Source of the DNA: Comamonadaceae bacterium OH2545_COT-014
Lineage (GTDB): Bacteria; Pseudomonadota; Gammaproteobacteria; Burkholderiales; Burkholderiaceae_C
Assembly: GCA_003859965.1 (NCBI GenBank)
Contig: RQYR01000002.1
Coordinates: 124,001-188,000 of the forward strand
Length of the DNA: 64,000 nt
Direction: 5' to 3'
Shown: one piece after another, positions 63,042 through 64,000 of the stretch
Layout: each line of letters begins with the position of its first letter
Numbering within the stretch: the stretch's first letter is position 1
Position numbers and translations under genes: made by a program
Notes under the pieces: generated by a model
Database searches by the model: none
What the model was told of the DNA's origin: nothing
Seen by the model: the letters and a program-made list of their open reading frames with translations, nothing else

Positions 63042-63857
63042 ATGAACAAACCCGAAGCCCCAGCCGTCGCGCCGGACAGCGCCGTCCCGTTCTACGCCGA
63101 ACAGGGCCAGGAATGCCGCGTGTTCGAACACGCGTTTCGCCAGCGCCTGCCCGTGCTGCTCAAAGGGCCAACCGGCTGCGGCAAAACCCGTTTCGTGGAG
63201 CACATGGCCGCACGCCTGGGCCGCCCGCTCATCACCGTGAGCTGCCATGACGACCTGAGCGCCGCCGACCTGGTGGGCCGTTACCTCATCGGCGAGGGCA
63301 ACACCGTCTGGGCCGACGGCCCGCTGGCGCGCGCCGTGCGCACCGGCGCCATCTGCTACCTGGATGAAGTGGTGGAAGCGCGCAAGGACACCACCGTGGT
63401 ACTGCACCCGCTGGCCGACGACCGGCGCCAGCTGCCCATCGAGCGCACCGGCGAGCTGCTGCAAGCGCCGCCCGGCTTCATGCTGGTGGTGTCATACAAC
63501 CCCGGCTACCAGAACCTGCTGAAAAACCTCAAACCCAGCACGCGCCAGCGTTTCGTGGCGCTGGGCTTCGACTACCCCGCCCCGGCGGTGGAGCAAAGCA
63601 TCATCGAGAACGAAGCCCGCGCCAGCGCCGCGCTGGCTGCACGCCTGGTTCGCCTGGCCACCGCGCTGCGCCGCCTGACCGACCAGGACCTGGAAGAAAC
63701 CGCCAGCACCCGCCTGCTGGTGGTGGCCGCGCGCCTCATCGTGGCCGGGCTGGACGAAGCCACCGCCTGCCGCGTTGCCATCGTCGATGCCCTGACCGAC
63801 GACCCCGACACCGCCGCCGCGCTGGACGACGTGGTGCAAGCCGTCATTGCCGGCTGA
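63042..63857 (+). CDS. norQ: AAA+ ATPase NorQ (MoxR/CbbQ family)
   Basis: 271 residues from the ATG at 63042; an ATG at 62922 overlapping the norB stop is in frame, but its added residues are Arg/Pro-rich and not family-like. Walker A LLKGPTGCGKTRFVEHMAAR, Walker B AICYLDEVVEARKDTTVVLH, sensor VVSYNPGYQNLLKNLKPSTR and the arginine finger region. NorQ remodels NorCB together with NorD to load the FeB metal. norD is not seen within the window and may follow. Confidence 0.95.
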   Translation: MNKPEAPAVAPDSAVPFYAEQGQECRVFEHAFRQRLPVLLKGPTGCGKTRFVEHMAARLGRPLITVSCHDDLSAADLVGRYLIGEGNTVWADGPLARAVRTGAICYLDEVVEARKDTTVVLHPLADDRRQLPIERTGELLQAPPGFMLVVSYNPGYQNLLKNLKPSTRQRFVALGFDYPAPAVEQSIIENEARASAALAARLVRLATALRRLTDQDLEETASTRLLVVAARLIVAGLDEATACRVAIVDALTDDPDTAAALDDVVQAVIAG

Positions 63858-63867
63858 GAACGCCCCT

Positions 63868-64000
63868 ATGCGCCCCACCTGCCACGCCTGCCCCCACGCC
63901 CGCGCCGGAACTCATGCAAGGAGAAGGCGCGTCAGCGCCTCAGGGCATGGCCCCCGTCCGGCGCGCTTTGGCACTGCCCCGATGGTTCCCCGTCCCAAGG
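63868..64000 (+). CDS. Possible start of a further gene, cut by window edge
   Basis: An open frame with ATG at 63868 (MRPTCHACPHARAGTHARRR) runs to the edge with no stop in 44 codons. A second possible start at 63948 lies in another frame, with AAGGAGAAGG upstream but about 30 bases away. Neither resembles the start of NorD that I would recognise. Recorded only as a candidate. Confidence 0.2.
   Translation, partial: MRPTCHACPHARAGTHARRRRVSASGHGPRPARFGTAPMVPRPK

Overview
This 64 kb window looks like chromosome from a high-GC betaproteobacterium of the order Burkholderiales, most likely family Comamonadaceae (Acidovorax/Alicycliphilus/Diaphorobacter type). The evidence is the overall codon style, the yqgE-ruvX-pyrR-pyrB-pyrC'-plsC gene order, a CIRCE element in front of rpoH, scattered short repeats of the kind common in that family, and nitric oxide reductase genes of a denitrifier. 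This taxonomic call is inference from content. No rRNA or tRNA gene was seen.

Layout. 1-2.6 kb: 3'-truncated lysS and an iron-type periplasmic binding protein. 2.9-8 kb: a translationally coupled operon for YqgE, RuvX, PyrR, aspartate transcarbamoylase, a catalytically dead dihydroorotase homologue and a PlsC acyltransferase, with a tandem block of palindromic repeats before plsC. 8.2-14.2 kb: a DsbD/ScsB thiol reductase with a structured leader, a ModA-like lipoprotein and codBA. 14.3-16 kb: rpoH under CIRCE, then remnants of two insertion sequences. 16-18.5 kb: SCO, BioC and ComF proteins.

18.5-27.9 kb: a complete type II-C CRISPR-Cas9 locus. The cas9-cas1-cas2 operon runs leftward. The array (67 repeats, 66 spacers) and the tracrRNA are both read rightward, because the tracrRNA anti-repeat is complementary to the plus-strand repeat. 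A rightward terminator closes the array just before cas2, and the tracrRNA ends in its own terminator. The locus lies between comF and a signal-peptide-bearing, LigE-like ATP-dependent DNA ligase.

28-41 kb: fabI and a YejABEF-type peptide ABC importer whose genes are split by a 3.8 kb block: a glycine-rich IPTL-CTERM surface protein, a CoA-transferase, and an RHH/VapC toxin-antitoxin pair that overlaps yejE. 41-46 kb: a compact six-gene unit (deacetylase, methyltransferase, ketosynthase, chain-length factor, dehydratase, FabG) resembling part of an aryl-polyene-type pathway. 46-50 kb: lysP, then a divergent LysR regulator and EamA exporter around a perfect palindrome. 50-56 kb: a tight leftward run of HlyD, YjdF, DUF1697, unknown, DUF4298 and TehB-like genes, headed by a NERD-helicase. 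56-60.8 kb: a DUF6600 protein, a YqeY protein, rpsU and a CaiB-family CoA-transferase. 60.9-64 kb: norC-norB-norQ with an FNR/DNR-like site upstream.

The most notable parts are the CRISPR locus (array polarity, an internally duplicated repeat, two related spacers, a palindrome between cas9 and tracrRNA), the toxin-antitoxin pair coupled to a transporter, the structured RNA candidate before dsbD, and short repeats that sit in frame inside two genes.
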